Source: Treponema sp.
Lineage (GTDB): Bacteria > Spirochaetota > Spirochaetia > Treponematales > Treponemataceae
Reading direction: 5' to 3'
Assembly: GCA_017390125.1 (NCBI GenBank)
Contig: JAFPCT010000142.1
Coordinates: 1-20,158, forward strand
Length of the DNA stretch: 20,158 nucleotides
Shown: piece by piece, positions 1-7,217 of the stretch
How the letters are laid out: every line of letters starts with the position of its first letter
How positions within the stretch are numbered: the first letter of the stretch is position 1
Made by a program: the position numbers and the translations under genes
The notes under the pieces: generated by a model
What the model was told of the DNA's origin: nothing
The model's database searches: none
Seen by the model: the letters and a program-made list of their open reading frames with translations, nothing else

Positions 1-1
1 T

Positions 2-208
2 GTAATGGAGCTGGAGTCAGTTTCAAAAAAAAGTGAGGATTTTATGTTTACTACTTTTGCGGCAAATGACAACAATGTTACAGAACTTTCACCTGATGCA
101 ATCGTTCAGGATGATGAAGGCGTATTCAGCATTGCAGACGACGTTTCTACAGTCGGAATTAAAATTGATGAAGATTTCAAGAAACTGGTTGATTCTGTTT
201 TGCGCTAA
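2..208 (+). CDS. 3' end of an unrecognised gene (partial)
   Basis: The reading frame is open from the left edge of the window to a TAA at 206-208, so this is probably the C-terminal part of a longer protein that starts outside the window. An ATG at position 5 could be a start, but its ribosome binding site would be off the edge. The visible 67 or so residues are acidic and soluble, with no membrane segment or lipobox, and end in a helical-looking stretch (IDEDFKKLVDSVLR). I do not recognise the family. It converges on uvrB with about 40 bases between the two stop codons. Confidence 0.45.
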   Translation, partial: VMELESVSKKSEDFMFTTFAANDNNVTELSPDAIVQDDEGVFSIADDVSTVGIKIDEDFKKLVDSVLR

Positions 209-213
209 ACGTT

Positions 214-262
214 AAAAAGGTACGGAAAATTCACCTCTTCATGAGACTGCTATTTTCCGTAC
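214..262 (-). terminator. Rho-independent terminator of uvrB
   Basis: A perfect 11-bp inverted repeat (GTACGGAAAAT at 220-230, its complement at 252-262) encloses a 21-base loop. Read on the minus strand it is followed by CTTTTT, as expected for an intrinsic terminator. One arm is made of the last codons and stop of uvrB. The loop is long, and no T-run follows on the plus strand, so termination of the plus-strand gene here is less clear. Confidence 0.6.
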
Positions 263-2247
263 TGAGCTTCTATTTCCTTTATCTGATCGCGGATTGCGGC
301 GGCCTGTTCATATTCCAGGCGTTCTGCGCAGTCTTCCATTTCCTGACGCAGGGCCTTGAGCAGTTTTTCACGCTGTTTTTTATCAAAGAGGTTTGCGCTC
401 TTCTTAAGTGTTTCCACTGTGACTTTTGCGTTTTCTTCAGCCTCTTCCTTCTGGTGCTCAAGGATGTCCTGAATCTGTTTTTTTACGGTTTGAGGCGTAA
501 TGCCGTGTTCCTTGTTGTAGGCTTCCTGAACGGAGCGGCGGTGTTTCGTTTCGTCGATGGCTTCTTTCATGGCGTCGCTCATGCGGTCTGCGTACATTAC
601 TACTTTGCCTTCGGCGTTGCGGGCGGCACGGCCGATGATCTGAATCAGGGAAGTTGTAGAACGCAGGAATCCGATTTTGTCGGCATCCAGAAGTGCGATG
701 AAAGAAACTTCCGGCAGGTCTATTCCCTCTCTCAATAGGTTGATTCCTATGAGCACGTCGATTTCTCCGGTTCTGAGTGATTTTAATATTTCCACCCGTT
801 CAAAGGTGTCTATTTCCGAGTGGATGTACTTTACCTTTAAATCCAGATCCAGAAGGTATGCGCTAAGGTCTTCCGCCATCTTTTTGGTAAGGGTAAGGAC
901 AAGGCTCCGCTGGTCTTTGGCGATGCGTTCCTTGATTTCCCTGTATATGTCTTCCATCTGGCCTTCGCTTGGGCGGACTTCAACAATCGGGTCCAAAAGT
1001 CCTGTAGGGCGGATGAGCTGTTCAACTACTTGGGTTGACTGTTTTATCTCTTCTTTTCTCGGGGTTGCGGTAACGTAGATTACCTGATTCAGCATCTTTG
1101 TAAACTCGTCGATTTTAAGGGGACGGTTGTCCAGGGCGCTTGGCAGGCGGAACCCGAAATCAACGAGATTCTGTTTCCTGCTGCGGTCCCCTTCATACAT
1201 GGCGCCGATCTGAGGAACGGAAACGTGGGCTTCGTCTATCATGCACAGAAAATCCGAAGGGAAGTAGTGCAGCAGGGTTGCCGGCGGTTCTCCCGGGGCA
1301 CGGCCTGCGATTGGTGCCGAATAGTTTTCGATTCCGGAACAGTATCCCATTTCCTTCATCATCTCTATGTCGTAGGTTACCCTTGTTTTAAGGCGTTCGG
1401 CTTCAAGGATTTTGTGCTGGCTGTTCAGGACTTCAAGGCGGTCTTCCAGTTCCTTCTGAATGCGGTCTGTGGCGGTGGTAAGCTGGTCCTGGGGAATTAC
1501 AAAGTTCTTTGCCGGATAAATCGTAGTTTCGTCCAGTTCTTCGGTGATTTTGCCGCTTACTACGTTGAACCTTCGGATCCGTACGACTTCATCCCAGTCA
1601 AGTTCGATTCTGTAGGCTTCGTCAAATTCCATGTAGGGCGGATAAATTTCTATTACGTCGCCCTTTATGCGGAACGTTCCCCGGTCAAGGACCATGTCGT
1701 TCCGGGTGTACTGCACGTGGGCAAGCTCAAGGGCCAGCTTGTGGGTGTCCAGATCCTCGCCTTTTTCAATGTGGATCCGCATGGACTTGTACAGCTCAGG
1801 CATTCCAAGACCGTAGATACAGGAAACGGTGGCGATTACGATTACGTCACGGCGCTCCATAAGGCTGTAGGTTGCCGCCATCTTCATCTGGTCGATTTCC
1901 TTGTTGATTGCGGCATCTTTTTCTATGTACAAATCCCTTGCCGGAACATAGGCTTCTGGCTGGTAGTAGTCGTAGTATGAGACGAAGTATTCAACCGCAT
2001 TGTTCGGAAAGAAAGACTTGAATTCCCGGAAAAGCTGGGCGGAAAGGGTTTTGTTGTGGCTTATGATAAGAGTCGGGCGCTGAACCTTTTCGATTATCTT
2101 TGCCATGGTAAAGGTTTTTCCGCTGCCTGTAACGCCTTTCAGGGTCTGGTATTTGTCGCCCCTCAAAAAGCCTTCGGAAAGCCTGTCGATTGCCTGTCCC
2201 TGGTCACCGGACGGCTGAAAGGGTGAAACTACTTCGAATTTTCGCAT
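250..2247 (-). CDS. uvrB: UvrB, excinuclease ABC subunit B
   Basis: DNA-damage-recognition helicase subunit of the UvrABC nucleotide excision repair complex. It receives DNA from UvrA, verifies the lesion with its beta-hairpin and recruits UvrC. From the ATG at 2247 the protein is 665 residues, the usual length. Visible motifs: Walker A GVTGSGKT (38-45), the tyrosine-rich beta-hairpin region YYDYYQPEAYVP (about 91-102), Walker B/motif II DEAH (338-341), motif VI QIIGRAARN near the C-terminal third, and a C-terminal UVR domain (about 625-660) that contacts UvrC. A TTG six codons upstream (2265) would extend it, but the ATG gives the standard MRKFEVVSPF start. No clear Shine-Dalgarno precedes either. 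It lies 57 bases after the upstream phosphatase gene on the same strand and may be read from it. Confidence 0.97.
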   Translation of the reverse strand: MRKFEVVSPFQPSGDQGQAIDRLSEGFLRGDKYQTLKGVTGSGKTFTMAKIIEKVQRPTLIISHNKTLSAQLFREFKSFFPNNAVEYFVSYYDYYQPEAYVPARDLYIEKDAAINKEIDQMKMAATYSLMERRDVIVIATVSCIYGLGMPELYKSMRIHIEKGEDLDTHKLALELAHVQYTRNDMVLDRGTFRIKGDVIEIYPPYMEFDEAYRIELDWDEVVRIRRFNVVSGKITEELDETTIYPAKNFVIPQDQLTTATDRIQKELEDRLEVLNSQHKILEAERLKTRVTYDIEMMKEMGYCSGIENYSAPIAGRAPGEPPATLLHYFPSDFLCMIDEAHVSVPQIGAMYEGDRSRKQNLVDFGFRLPSALDNRPLKIDEFTKMLNQVIYVTATPRKEEIKQSTQVVEQLIRPTGLLDPIVEVRPSEGQMEDIYREIKERIAKDQRSLVLTLTKKMAEDLSAYLLDLDLKVKYIHSEIDTFERVEILKSLRTGEIDVLIGINLLREGIDLPEVSFIALLDADKIGFLRSTTSLIQIIGRAARNAEGKVVMYADRMSDAMKEAIDETKHRRSVQEAYNKEHGITPQTVKKQIQDILEHQKEEAEENAKVTVETLKKSANLFDKKQREKLLKALRQEMEDCAERLEYEQAAAIRDQIKEIEAQYGK

Positions 2248-2304
2248 GGGTAAAGTGTAATGCAAAAGAAATTAAATTTATAGGGGGCGGAGCCTCCTGT
2301 AGCG

Positions 2305-4644
2305 TTACAGGCGGGAAATCATTTTCTCAAGGTCAGATGAAGAAATGCCTTTTTGGACAAGCTTTTCTTTAAGGGCCTTCTGGAGATCCGGAACTTCTTC
2401 GATGAAATCTACGCCGAGCAAATTCTGAAGGGCATATTTTACCGCCCCTGGTCCGCGATATTCGTAGATTCCCATTTCAATGGATTTGCAGTAGTCCGCC
2501 TCAATTTCTGACCAGCTTGCTCCGCAAAGTCCTGCAAGAACGGCACAGAGAACGCCGGTACGGTCAGTTCCGATTGCGCAGTGAATCTGGTACGGACCTT
2601 CAGTTTTGTTTACGAACTGTACGATTTTCTTTATTCCGCCTGCAAATTTTTCACCGTCTGAATTCACGTAACATTCACTGTATGAGCAGTCTGTCATGTA
2701 CAGGACAGCATTCTTATCTATTATTGACTGATAATATTTTGGCATGGAATAAGTCGCATCTTTCTGCTTGTCGTCTGAAAGATTTATGTCCGCCTTGATT
2801 CCGGCTTTGTCAGCCAGTTCCGCAACATATTTCATGCGCATTTTGCTGGTGTCGCTTATATCTTTTTTGTCGTCGTTGTACGGGTGGAACGATCGGTATA
2901 GGTTCTTTGTGCCCGGAACTTTCCTGAAGTTTGAAATCTGCATCTGACCTGCTTCTGTATTAAGATCAAAATCAGAAACTTTCTTGCATTTTTTAGCCTT
3001 GGTAAGCCGGCTGCATATTTCTTTTTCGTCCTGAGAGCTGTAGATGAGGCAGAGGAACTTTTTCTTGCCTTCTTTTCCGTCGAATTTCTGGTATACGTAT
3101 CCTTCAGAAACGAATTTCGGAGGTTCTTTTATAGATCCGTTTACATTGAAATTGTATGAAGGCTGACCGCACTGGTTTGTTGACTGAACGTCTTTGTATG
3201 GAACGGAACAGTACCAGAATCCGCTGGCATCTCGCGTCATTGTGTAGTGGGTTCCGGTGTATGAGCCGTCGTGGTCGTTTATTCCTTTGTTGAACACTGC
3301 TTTTACAGAGCCAGGTTTTGAGCCGTAAAGTGATTCGCTCAGGAGAACTACAAAACGCTTGTTCGCAGGGTCATCAATAAAGCACTTGTTGAAATGCTTC
3401 TCAGTAATCTTAAGTCCGTCAATCGGGCCTGGTGCCTCAGAAACTTTTGTAAGGGCTTCCAGTCCTGTTGAAAGAACGTTGTAGACGCCCTTCTGGTTGA
3501 CTTCCATGTTTCCTGTGTATTTACCATCATCCCCTTTAGTGCCGTTGTTAAGGATGAGCATTACGCTGCTGGCTTTCTTGAAGTCAAGGATATAGAAATT
3601 GCTGTCGGCGGTTGAAATTACAGTCTCAATCCTGCTGCCGGGATATGATGGTGATTTTACTTCCTTCCGTTCTGCTTCCGGAACTGAATCGTCGTACATC
3701 AGTTTCCAGTAGTAAACTGCAGAACATTCTTTGTTTGATTTTGTCAGTCCCTGCTTTACAAGAATTGCTACACCGTTGTGCTCAATGTGATTTAATTTTG
3801 TTTCTTTTCCGCTTTCAACCTGAACTTCGCTTTTATCAAGGACATTGCCTTCCTGATCCTTTACGGTGATGACCCAGTTTCCTGGAACAACATTGTCGAT
3901 GGAAAAATTGTTTCCTGCTGACAGCTCTGAAAGTCCTGTGGAAAGAGGATCGTCTATGCTTACGCTGAATTTCTGGGCAAGAAGGTAATCGAAGGTTACT
4001 GAGCCTGTCTTAAGGCGGTAGTCTTCTTTTGACGCATTGTACGGAAATGAAAATCCCTGAAGTTCGCCTATGAGTTTTGAGGAGTTGAACAGGAACGGAG
4101 AAATGCTGTCGTCAATTACATTTCGGATTGAATTCATCCGCTCATCAGCTTCAAGCTCTTCAAAATTGTATATGCCTTTTATGCCGTAAAGGACGTTTCC
4201 GAATGCAGTGGTCTTTTTTGTAACGTTAACATAGTTGCCGGCGCCTGCAGTAATGTCCGTAACGGCCCTCATCCTGTAGCCGGAAATTTCATTGCCGTTT
4301 TTGTCGTATGCCTTTACGGTAACAATACGATCTCTTCCTACAGGAACATTTTCGATTATGACGTTTTCTGCGTTTTTTCCGTCGGCTACGGATATAGGTT
4401 TGCTGCGCGGCTCCTCGCTGTCTTTTATGTCACAGCCGCTTACAGTAACTATCGCATGATCAATATCTGATATGAACAGGCTTCTTGATGACGAACCGGA
4501 ATCTGCTGAAACTTTTAATGCTGCATACTGCGTATTTTTAGTGTAGCTCATAACGAAATTCCGTTCCTCTACTGAATTCTGACAAGAAGTCAGAATGCCG
4601 CAAATTCCAGCTGCCGCCAGAATAAATTTCAATAACTTTTTCAA
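2305..4644 (-). CDS. Large lipoprotein with C-terminal tyrosine-phosphatase domain
   Basis: A 779-residue predicted lipoprotein: basic N-terminus, hydrophobic stretch and lipobox LTSC with Cys21. The start must be the TTG at 4644, because the next Met is after the lipobox. Residues about 30-400 are beta-rich and repetitive-looking, as in spirochaetal surface lipoproteins, with no family I recognise. Around residue 565 begins a stretch (SNFRKVPGTKNLYRSFHPY) resembling the NFRDLGG...YRS opening of the Y_phosphatase3 family. Residues 688-697 carry HCAIGTDRTG, a clean CX5R phosphatase loop with Cys689, Asp694 and Arg695. That makes a catalytically competent protein tyrosine, dual-specificity or phosphoinositide phosphatase likely. 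Lipidation implies export, so substrates would be periplasmic or extracellular (inference). It has its own promoter and a hairpin leader and sits upstream of uvrB. Confidence 0.8.
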   Translation of the reverse strand: MKKLLKFILAAAGICGILTSCQNSVEERNFVMSYTKNTQYAALKVSADSGSSSRSLFISDIDHAIVTVSGCDIKDSEEPRSKPISVADGKNAENVIIENVPVGRDRIVTVKAYDKNGNEISGYRMRAVTDITAGAGNYVNVTKKTTAFGNVLYGIKGIYNFEELEADERMNSIRNVIDDSISPFLFNSSKLIGELQGFSFPYNASKEDYRLKTGSVTFDYLLAQKFSVSIDDPLSTGLSELSAGNNFSIDNVVPGNWVITVKDQEGNVLDKSEVQVESGKETKLNHIEHNGVAILVKQGLTKSNKECSAVYYWKLMYDDSVPEAERKEVKSPSYPGSRIETVISTADSNFYILDFKKASSVMLILNNGTKGDDGKYTGNMEVNQKGVYNVLSTGLEALTKVSEAPGPIDGLKITEKHFNKCFIDDPANKRFVVLLSESLYGSKPGSVKAVFNKGINDHDGSYTGTHYTMTRDASGFWYCSVPYKDVQSTNQCGQPSYNFNVNGSIKEPPKFVSEGYVYQKFDGKEGKKKFLCLIYSSQDEKEICSRLTKAKKCKKVSDFDLNTEAGQMQISNFRKVPGTKNLYRSFHPYNDDKKDISDTSKMRMKYVAELADKAGIKADINLSDDKQKDATYSMPKYYQSIIDKNAVLYMTDCSYSECYVNSDGEKFAGGIKKIVQFVNKTEGPYQIHCAIGTDRTGVLCAVLAGLCGASWSEIEADYCKSIEMGIYEYRGPGAVKYALQNLLGVDFIEEVPDLQKALKEKLVQKGISSSDLEKMISRL

Positions 4645-4672
4645 TTTTAATTATCACTTTTTTAATTTTTTC

Positions 4673-4694
4673 AAAAAGGAGAAGCCTCCTTTTT
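4673..4694 (-). promoter_or_regulatory. Perfect hairpin in the leader of the phosphatase lipoprotein
   Basis: A 9-bp perfect stem (AAAAAGGAG at 4673-4681, CTCCTTTTT at 4686-4694) with a 4-base loop. On the minus strand the 5' arm reads AAAAAGGAG and the 3' arm ends in five Ts, so it has terminator form. It lies between the apparent promoter (4705-4732) and the TTG start (4644), so it would be transcribed in the leader. It could act as an attenuator, a stabilising 5' hairpin, or simply the htrA terminator if the promoter call is wrong. Confidence 0.5.
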
Positions 4695-4704
4695 ACATGA
4701 CATC

Positions 4705-4732
4705 ATTATAAACCAAATGGAATTAATATCAA
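4705..4732 (-). promoter_or_regulatory. Sigma-70 type promoter for the phosphatase lipoprotein
   Basis: On the minus strand TTGATA (4732-4727) and TATAAT (4710-4705) are separated by 16 bases. Transcription would start near 4698, giving a leader of about 54 nt that contains the hairpin at 4673-4694. Confidence 0.6.
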
Positions 4733-4772
4733 CTCTTTTTATTTCTGCGGCTTTTCGGCGTCTGTGAAGAAT

Positions 4773-6023
4773 TTACAGAGAATTTACTTTTTCGGCCGGT
4801 GCCGCAAGCACTATTTTAACTTCCCGGTCCTTTCCGTTCCGGTGAAGGGTTACTGTAACGGTGTCTCCAGGGCGCTTGCTTTCCAGGGCTGAATAATAGT
4901 CTGCTATTGTTGCGATCTCAATGCTGTCGATTTTGGTAATGATGTCGCCGCCAAGGTAGATTATTGAATTAGAGTAGCCGTAGCGCACGGCCTGTGTTCC
5001 CTGCACGATGCCGGCTTTTTCTGCGTTTCCGTTCTTTGTTGTGCGGGAAACAAGAAGACCTCGGTTTATGTCCAGACGGGCGTACTCAGCAATTGTGTTG
5101 TTCAGCTGAACTACAGAAAGTTCCAGAGTTCCCCGGCGTACTTTGCCGTATTTAAGAAGGTCGCTGGCAACCCTGACAGCTGTTTCTGCCGGAACGGAAA
5201 ATCCGATTCCTGCACTTGAGCCGCTGTTTGAATAAATCATTGTATTGATTCCGATCATGTTTCCGTTCGTATCCAGAAGCGGGCCACCTGAATTTCCAGG
5301 GTTAATCGCTGTATCTGTCTGAATCATGTTTCGTATGATTCTGTTTGTGCTTGAATCTTTAAGCGGACGTCCCAGTGCAGAAATTATTCCGGTTGTCATA
5401 GTCCTGTCAAAACCGTAGGGATTTCCGATGGCAATTACTTTCTGTCCAACCTTGAGTTTTGTAGAATCCCCGAAGGCGATGGTCTGAAGCTCTGTGTCTT
5501 TCGGCGGATTGAACTTGATTACTGCAAGGTCACTGTCTGCATCCTGGCCTACAATCTGCGCCTCATACTGTGTTCCGTCTGAGAGGGAAACATAAATCTT
5601 TGTCGCTCCCTTTATGACGTGGACGTTCGTAAGAACGTAGCCCCTTCTGTCGATTATCGAGCCGGAGCCGCTTCCTCCGTCCTGTACGATAGGCTCAAGG
5701 AACCAGTTTACGCCGGTTACCTGAGTATTTATGTTCACTACAGCCGGGCTGCATTTTTCGTATACGCTTATGTTCTGCTTTTCGTCCAATGTATAGTCCG
5801 AGGCATTTGCTGCAGGAATTGCAGTGCTGATGTTTGTTTTCTGAAATTCAAAAACTTCTTCTGCTGCTTCCGGTACTGCTTCTGAAATTTCTGTTTTTTC
5901 AGCAGTTTTTTCCGGTTCTGACTTGTTCAGCAGTGAAAGTGAAAGTCCTGTAGAAAGGGAGGCAGCAAGAACGACTCCTGCGACAGTGTATATGATTACC
6001 TGAGATTTCGTGTAAAGCTTCAT
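4773..6023 (-). CDS. htrA: HtrA/DegP-family serine protease with one PDZ domain
   Basis: Envelope quality-control protease that degrades misfolded periplasmic or surface proteins. The 416-residue protein has an N-terminal membrane segment (about residues 9-32) with no lipobox, so it is probably a membrane-anchored DegS/HtrA-like form. A low-complexity Glu/Ala linker follows (about 35-60). The trypsin-like domain carries the full triad: His135 in NVHVIKG, Asp165 in SDLAVI and Ser245 in GNSGGPL. A single PDZ domain occupies about 300-405. The ATG at 6023 follows the PEGA gene by 23 bases, so the two probably share a transcript with radC. A weak AAGG lies just before the start. The assignment to the family is secure; DegP versus DegS role is not. 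Confidence 0.95.
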   Translation of the reverse strand: MKLYTKSQVIIYTVAGVVLAASLSTGLSLSLLNKSEPEKTAEKTEISEAVPEAAEEVFEFQKTNISTAIPAANASDYTLDEKQNISVYEKCSPAVVNINTQVTGVNWFLEPIVQDGGSGSGSIIDRRGYVLTNVHVIKGATKIYVSLSDGTQYEAQIVGQDADSDLAVIKFNPPKDTELQTIAFGDSTKLKVGQKVIAIGNPYGFDRTMTTGIISALGRPLKDSSTNRIIRNMIQTDTAINPGNSGGPLLDTNGNMIGINTMIYSNSGSSAGIGFSVPAETAVRVASDLLKYGKVRRGTLELSVVQLNNTIAEYARLDINRGLLVSRTTKNGNAEKAGIVQGTQAVRYGYSNSIIYLGGDIITKIDSIEIATIADYYSALESKRPGDTVTVTLHRNGKDREVKIVLAAPAEKVNSL

Positions 6024-6046
6024 GCCTTAATTTTAGTGAATAACGT

Positions 6047-6397
6047 TTAGTTGTGCAAATATTCAAGAACAAAGTAAAAGGATGAGGATATCCCGGTTTC
6101 AACAGTTATGTAGTTTTCCACCGGAGCAAAGCCGTTTTTTTCTATGCGGAGAAAGTAACTGCCGGGAGCCAGGTTTGTGACAGCAAGGGGAGTAAGGCCT
6201 TTGTACGTTCCGTTCAGGTAAACGGAGGCTTTCCGTCTGTCTGTCCTCAGGATTATTGCCGTCTGGTTTTCTTCGATCGGCGTTTTGGAATCCGCTTCTG
6301 CGACCATATCGTCAGAAAAAGGTGCTATCTGTGCAAAAGATAAGAGCGCCTGGGCAGATAAGAGGAAAAGCACGAAAAACGGTTTCTTGAGGTTCAT
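6047..6397 (-). CDS. Small exported PEGA-domain protein
   Basis: A 116-residue protein. The ATG at 6397 opens directly into a signal peptide (MNLKKPFFVLFLLSAQALLSFAQ). An ATG 20 codons further upstream would put a hydrophilic stretch before the signal and overlap radC, so I reject it. Residues about 50-105 form a PEGA domain: charged strand, VYLNGTYKGLTPL, then LAPGSYFLRIEKNGF and a closing strand. PEGA domains are small beta-sandwiches common on spirochaete and other bacterial surface proteins; their ligands are mostly unknown. There is no Cys in a lipobox position, so it is probably soluble in the periplasm. It sits 7 bases after radC and 23 bases before htrA on the same strand, suggesting cotranscription with the protease. 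Confidence 0.8.
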   Translation of the reverse strand: MNLKKPFFVLFLLSAQALLSFAQIAPFSDDMVAEADSKTPIEENQTAIILRTDRRKASVYLNGTYKGLTPLAVTNLAPGSYFLRIEKNGFAPVENYITVETGISSSFYFVLEYLHN

Positions 6398-6404
6398 GAA
6401 AGCA

Positions 6405-7109
6405 TTATACTTGCTGACGGCGTAACTTGCAAAGAGTTTTGGCTTTTGCCCCCTCATTTTTTATCATGTCGTGCTCCATAAAACTGAAGTAGCTGTTCTG
6501 GGAAAATATTATGTGGTCCAGAAAAGTGATTCCCAGTATGTCTGCCGCAGTCTTAAGGGTCTGGGTTACGTTTATGTCGGCTTCAGAAGGATTGCAGTTT
6601 CCGGAAGGGTGATTGTGGCTTACGATTACAGCGGCCGCCTTTTCTTTTATTACGTCTGAATATATTTCCCGGGGATGAACCAGAGTGCGGTTTACGGTCC
6701 CTATGGAAACGACCTTGATTTTCATTATTTCGTTCGCGCCGTTCAAGGTTATGCATATGAAATGTTCTTTCTGGCTCATGGAGTAGTTTCTGATGAACGG
6801 AATTATGTCCGTAGGCGTTCTTATTACGGCTTCCTTGTAACGATACCGTCTTCTGCCAAGCTCTATTGCGGCGGCAACAGCAAGAGCCTTTCCTTTGCCC
6901 ATGCCTTTTATTGAAAGAAGGTTTTTCACGGTGCTCTCATCATCTGAAATGTCCAGAACGTCCGCGACCTTTTTTGCAAGAATTTCAACCGGAAGTTCCC
7001 GGCTGCCGGTTCCCAAAATCATCATTATAAGCTCATCATCAGAAGGAAAGGAAATCCCGTGTTCCAGTGCCAGTTCCCGTGCATTAGGCTTTATATTTTC
7101 ATTCTTCAT
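6405..7109 (-). CDS. radC: RadC/JAB-domain protein
   Basis: RadC family protein, named for DNA repair although its biochemical role is still unsettled. It is 234 residues from the ATG at 7109; an adjacent GTG at 7112 would add one residue. The N-terminal half holds a helix-hairpin-helix-like region (LLSIKGMGKGKALAVAAAIELG, about 64-85; given here in outline only). The C-terminal JAMM/MPN domain carries the metal-binding pattern His165-x-His167 (HNHPSG) with Asp178, plus the family's usual TLN and GT(V)NRTLVHPREIY segments. It is the first gene of the radC, PEGA, htrA run and follows the ackA terminator, so its promoter must lie in the roughly 55 bases between 7110 and 7163. I see only AT-rich sequence there, no clear -35/-10 pair. 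Confidence 0.94.
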   Translation of the reverse strand: MKNENIKPNARELALEHGISFPSDDELIMMILGTGSRELPVEILAKKVADVLDISDDESTVKNLLSIKGMGKGKALAVAAAIELGRRRYRYKEAVIRTPTDIIPFIRNYSMSQKEHFICITLNGANEIMKIKVVSIGTVNRTLVHPREIYSDVIKEKAAAVIVSHNHPSGNCNPSEADINVTQTLKTAADILGITFLDHIIFSQNSYFSFMEHDMIKNEGAKAKTLCKLRRQQV

Positions 7110-7163
7110 CACTATATATAACTGTGAAGAATTTAAAAATCTGCAAATAAAATTTTAAAATTG

Positions 7164-7198
7164 AAAAAAAAGCCGGACTGCATGATTCAGCCCGGCTT
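7164..7198 (-). terminator. Rho-independent terminator of ackA
   Basis: On the minus strand, 20 bases past the ackA stop, AAGCCGG (7198-7192) pairs with CCGGCTT (7176-7170), with an inner CTG/CAG pairing and a 7-base loop, followed by a run of Ts (7169-7164). A textbook intrinsic terminator. Confidence 0.92.
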
Positions 7199-7217
7199 CC
7201 TGTAATCTCAGCTTATT

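Noticed and set aside
1225..1980. A 251-codon plus-strand open frame within uvrB
   Set aside because: Antisense to conserved uvrB motifs, Val/Phe/Gly-rich composition and no start signal.
2291..2311. Terminator between the phosphatase lipoprotein and uvrB
   Set aside because: Only a 6-bp stem (CCTGTA/TACAGG) overlapping the stop codon, with no T-run after it on the minus strand.
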